NCBI RefSeq assembly: GCF_041860085.1
Contig: NZ_CP124747.1
Location: forward strand, 5,355,001-5,419,000
Direction: 5' to 3'
Source of the DNA: Schlesneria sp. DSM 10557
GTDB taxonomy: Bacteria > Planctomycetota > Planctomycetia > Planctomycetales > Planctomycetaceae
Length of the DNA stretch: 64,000 nucleotides
Part shown: one piece after another, positions 62,719 to 64,000 of the stretch
Position numbering within the stretch: the stretch's first letter is position 1
How the letters are laid out: each line of letters opens with the position of its first letter
The notes under the pieces: model-generated
Seen by the model: only the letters and a program-made list of their open reading frames with translations
What the model was told of the DNA's origin: nothing
The model's database searches: none
Position numbers and translations under genes: made by a program

Positions 62719-63722
62719 CGTGGCCAGACTGGATCTGGTACGCCTCTTTGCGGGGCTGCCTTTTTCCCGCCGGTGACAGTCCCGCCGGCAGGTTTTCCGC
62801 ACAGCCGCTTCCGGGTGTTCGTTCGTGCTCGGTCGGAAAGGATGCTGCTGGCTGCCCGGCGCTTCTGATCCAGACGGAAGCAGCAGGGCCACGTGCCCCC
62901 GTTGGGCCTATCGTGCTCGAGAACCTGTCGGTGCTCCACAACGGGGATTGCCGGATGCAGAACGTCGATGGCGAGGCGACAACTCACCGCTTGTCGGTGA
63001 TCCGCTGCTGCGGCGAAGACTCCGCACTCCACGAATACTTTCTCCGCGCCCTGTCCCCGGTCATCAGCTCGCTTCCCGCGCGGCCCACGCGAGAGCAGGT
63101 CGCCGAGGCAGTTAACACGCTGGTAGAGTTGTTTTCGCCGGGCGTCACAGGCCCCGCGAAAGACCTGCAGGGCCTCTGGGCCGAACTGTTTGTCATCCAG
63201 CGGGCAGCCGATCCCGCCGCGTTGCTTCGCGCTTGGCACGTCGAGCCGGAAGACCGGTTTGATTTCACCGATGACTCGCAACGGATCGAGGTGAAGACGG
63301 CGTCCGGGCGGGCGCGGATTCACGGCTTCTCGCACGAGTAGCTCCGGCCTCCAGCGGGATGCCGCGCGATGGTTGCTTCGGTCCTAATGGAGCGAGGGGC
63401 CGGCGGGCAGAAGGTGAATGATCTGATCGACGACATCCGACAGCGAATCGCTGACCCGGACCTGTTGATTCGCCTCGATACCGTCGTGGCGGCAACGCTC
63501 GGGTCGGAGTGGAGGGCAGCGCAGGAGAAGCGGTTTGATCGGCAACTCGCGGAGGAGTCAATTCGTTTCCTCGACGCTCGCACCGTCCCGTCAGTGCCGG
63601 CCGGCTTGCCGCCCGAAGTGACCGAGGTCCACTTCCGGGTTGACCTGACGAATCATGCGCTCGACGAACCTGAGGAGTTGCGTGAGGCCGGCGGACTCTT
63701 CGCCGCCGCCTTTCCGGGCTGA
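62715..63722 (+). pseudogene. DUF4420-type PD-(D/E)XK nuclease interrupted by an in-frame TAG
   Basis: Continuous in one frame for 335 codons except for TAG at 63339-63341 (codon 209). The first part has LPGVRSCSVGKDAAGCPALLIQT, LQGLWAELFVIQRAADP and the nuclease core DRFDFTDDSQRIEVKTASG (Asp183, Glu192, Lys194). The family pattern across the stop is HEF/SxEQLRPP; here it is GFSHE-stop-LRPPAGCRAMVASVLMERGAGG, so a CAG glutamine codon turned into TAG is the simplest reading. The total length fits the family. It would be the effector nuclease of the system. Residues after the stop (63342-63722) match the C-terminal domain closely. Confidence 0.85.
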
Positions 63723-64000
63723 CGAAGTTCAACGGCTTCCCGGACCTGAGATGCGATCGCTGCGGGGTCGCGGACGATGACCGACTCCCAGAACCTGAGC
63801 ACCATCCAGCCTTCCTCCGTCGGCCGGGAAGTCTGGATCTGGTCCGTCTCGCGATTCCGGCTGATCTTCGCAACCCAGTAGTCCGCGTTGTGTCGCCGGA
63901 GAAGCTGCTCCTGCAGCACCGCCCAGTTCCGGCCGTGCCAGAAGTCGCCGTCGGAGAACACCACCACGCGAGCGCTGGGGAAGACGACATCCGGGTTGCC
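63653..64000 (-). CDS. Vsr-like very short patch repair endonuclease, 5' end outside the window
   Basis: Partial, reading in from the right edge: NPDVVFPSARVVVFSDGDFWHGRNWAVLQEQLLRRHNADYWVAKISRNRETDQIQ, matching the Vsr pattern VVIFTHGCFWHxHxC...FWLEKIGKNVERDRR. The catalytic Asp/His region (DGDFWH) is kept; the Cys/His zinc positions near it are replaced by GRNW. Its 3' end overlaps the end of the nuclease gene by 70 bp on the opposite strand. Vsr nicks T:G mismatches left by deaminated 5-methylcytosine, so it fits beside a C5 methylase. Confidence 0.85.
   Translation of the reverse strand, partial: GNPDVVFPSARVVVFSDGDFWHGRNWAVLQEQLLRRHNADYWVAKISRNRETDQIQTSRPTEEGWMVLRFWESVIVRDPAAIASQVREAVELRQPGKAAAKSPPASRNSSGSSSA

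Noticed and set aside
62715-63722. Stop codon reassignment of TAA/TAG to glutamine in this organism
   Set aside because: Other genes in the window end properly at TAA and TAG (for example pgk and the FGGY kinase), so the two in-frame stops are better explained as mutations or errors.

Overview
This window looks like a chromosome segment of a planctomycete (Planctomycetales), probably a relative of Schlesneria, Planctopirus or Gimesia. The evidence is gene content seen in the sequence: a DUF1501 protein, PQQ-type beta-propeller secreted proteins, a Minf_1886-type protein, a DUF6513 pterin-binding protein of the tetrahydromethanopterin C1 set, a formylglycine-generating-enzyme-like secreted protein, and a Gram-negative lipid A pathway. 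The species call is inference; no rRNA or tRNA gene was seen.

Region 1 (1-52.2 kb) is ordinary chromosome with short operons on both strands. It holds a D-threonine-aldolase-fold pseudoenzyme and an aldo/keto reductase (1-3 kb); three small envelope/coiled-coil genes (3.0-4.85 kb); a truncated FlhB-like protein (5.3-6.0 kb); a YhaM-like HD nuclease; an ackA-pta acetate pair (9.7-13.1 kb); a degenerate M24 protein, a YggS-type PLP protein, a CYTH enzyme and pgk (13.8-17.9 kb); a repeat-bearing gene-poor stretch (18.6-19.7 kb); secreted hydrolases and propeller proteins (21.8-31.5 kb); and an envelope operon on the minus strand running ompH/skp, lpxC, lpxA, Gfo/Idh oxidoreductase, dxr, rseP (39.5 to 32.1 kb). 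Further on are a sugar kinase, a nitrilase-family amidase, a SIS-domain isomerase, lpxI and lpxD (46.6-48.8 kb), an AroH chorismate mutase, DUF6513 and a TatD-family hydrolase. A dispersed palindromic repeat with CACTGC/GCAGTG ends occurs at 21.8, 24.5-24.9 and 31.8 kb.

Region 2 (about 52.2 kb to the end) is a visibly more GC-rich integrated element carrying defence genes. It opens with a tyrosine recombinase broken by one in-frame TAA, then a trypsin-like protease facing a TIR-like Rossmann-domain protein tail to tail, then a small decayed cluster with an excisionase-like HTH/AT-hook protein. The main content is a tight operon: C5 cytosine methyltransferase, MORC-like GHKL ATPase, Z1-domain ATPase, and a PD-(D/E)XK nuclease of the DUF4420 type. 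A convergent Vsr-like endonuclease runs off the right edge. The nuclease gene is split by one in-frame TAG, which reads most simply as a CAG-to-TAG change.

How the genes connect: the lpx genes, ompH and rseP together build and police an outer membrane, with dxr feeding isoprenoid synthesis. AckA/Pta interconvert acetate, acetyl phosphate and acetyl-CoA. The island appears to pair modification with an ATP-driven MORC/Z1 restriction module, but its nuclease and its integrase both look interrupted in this genome, so the element may be immobile and restriction-deficient.
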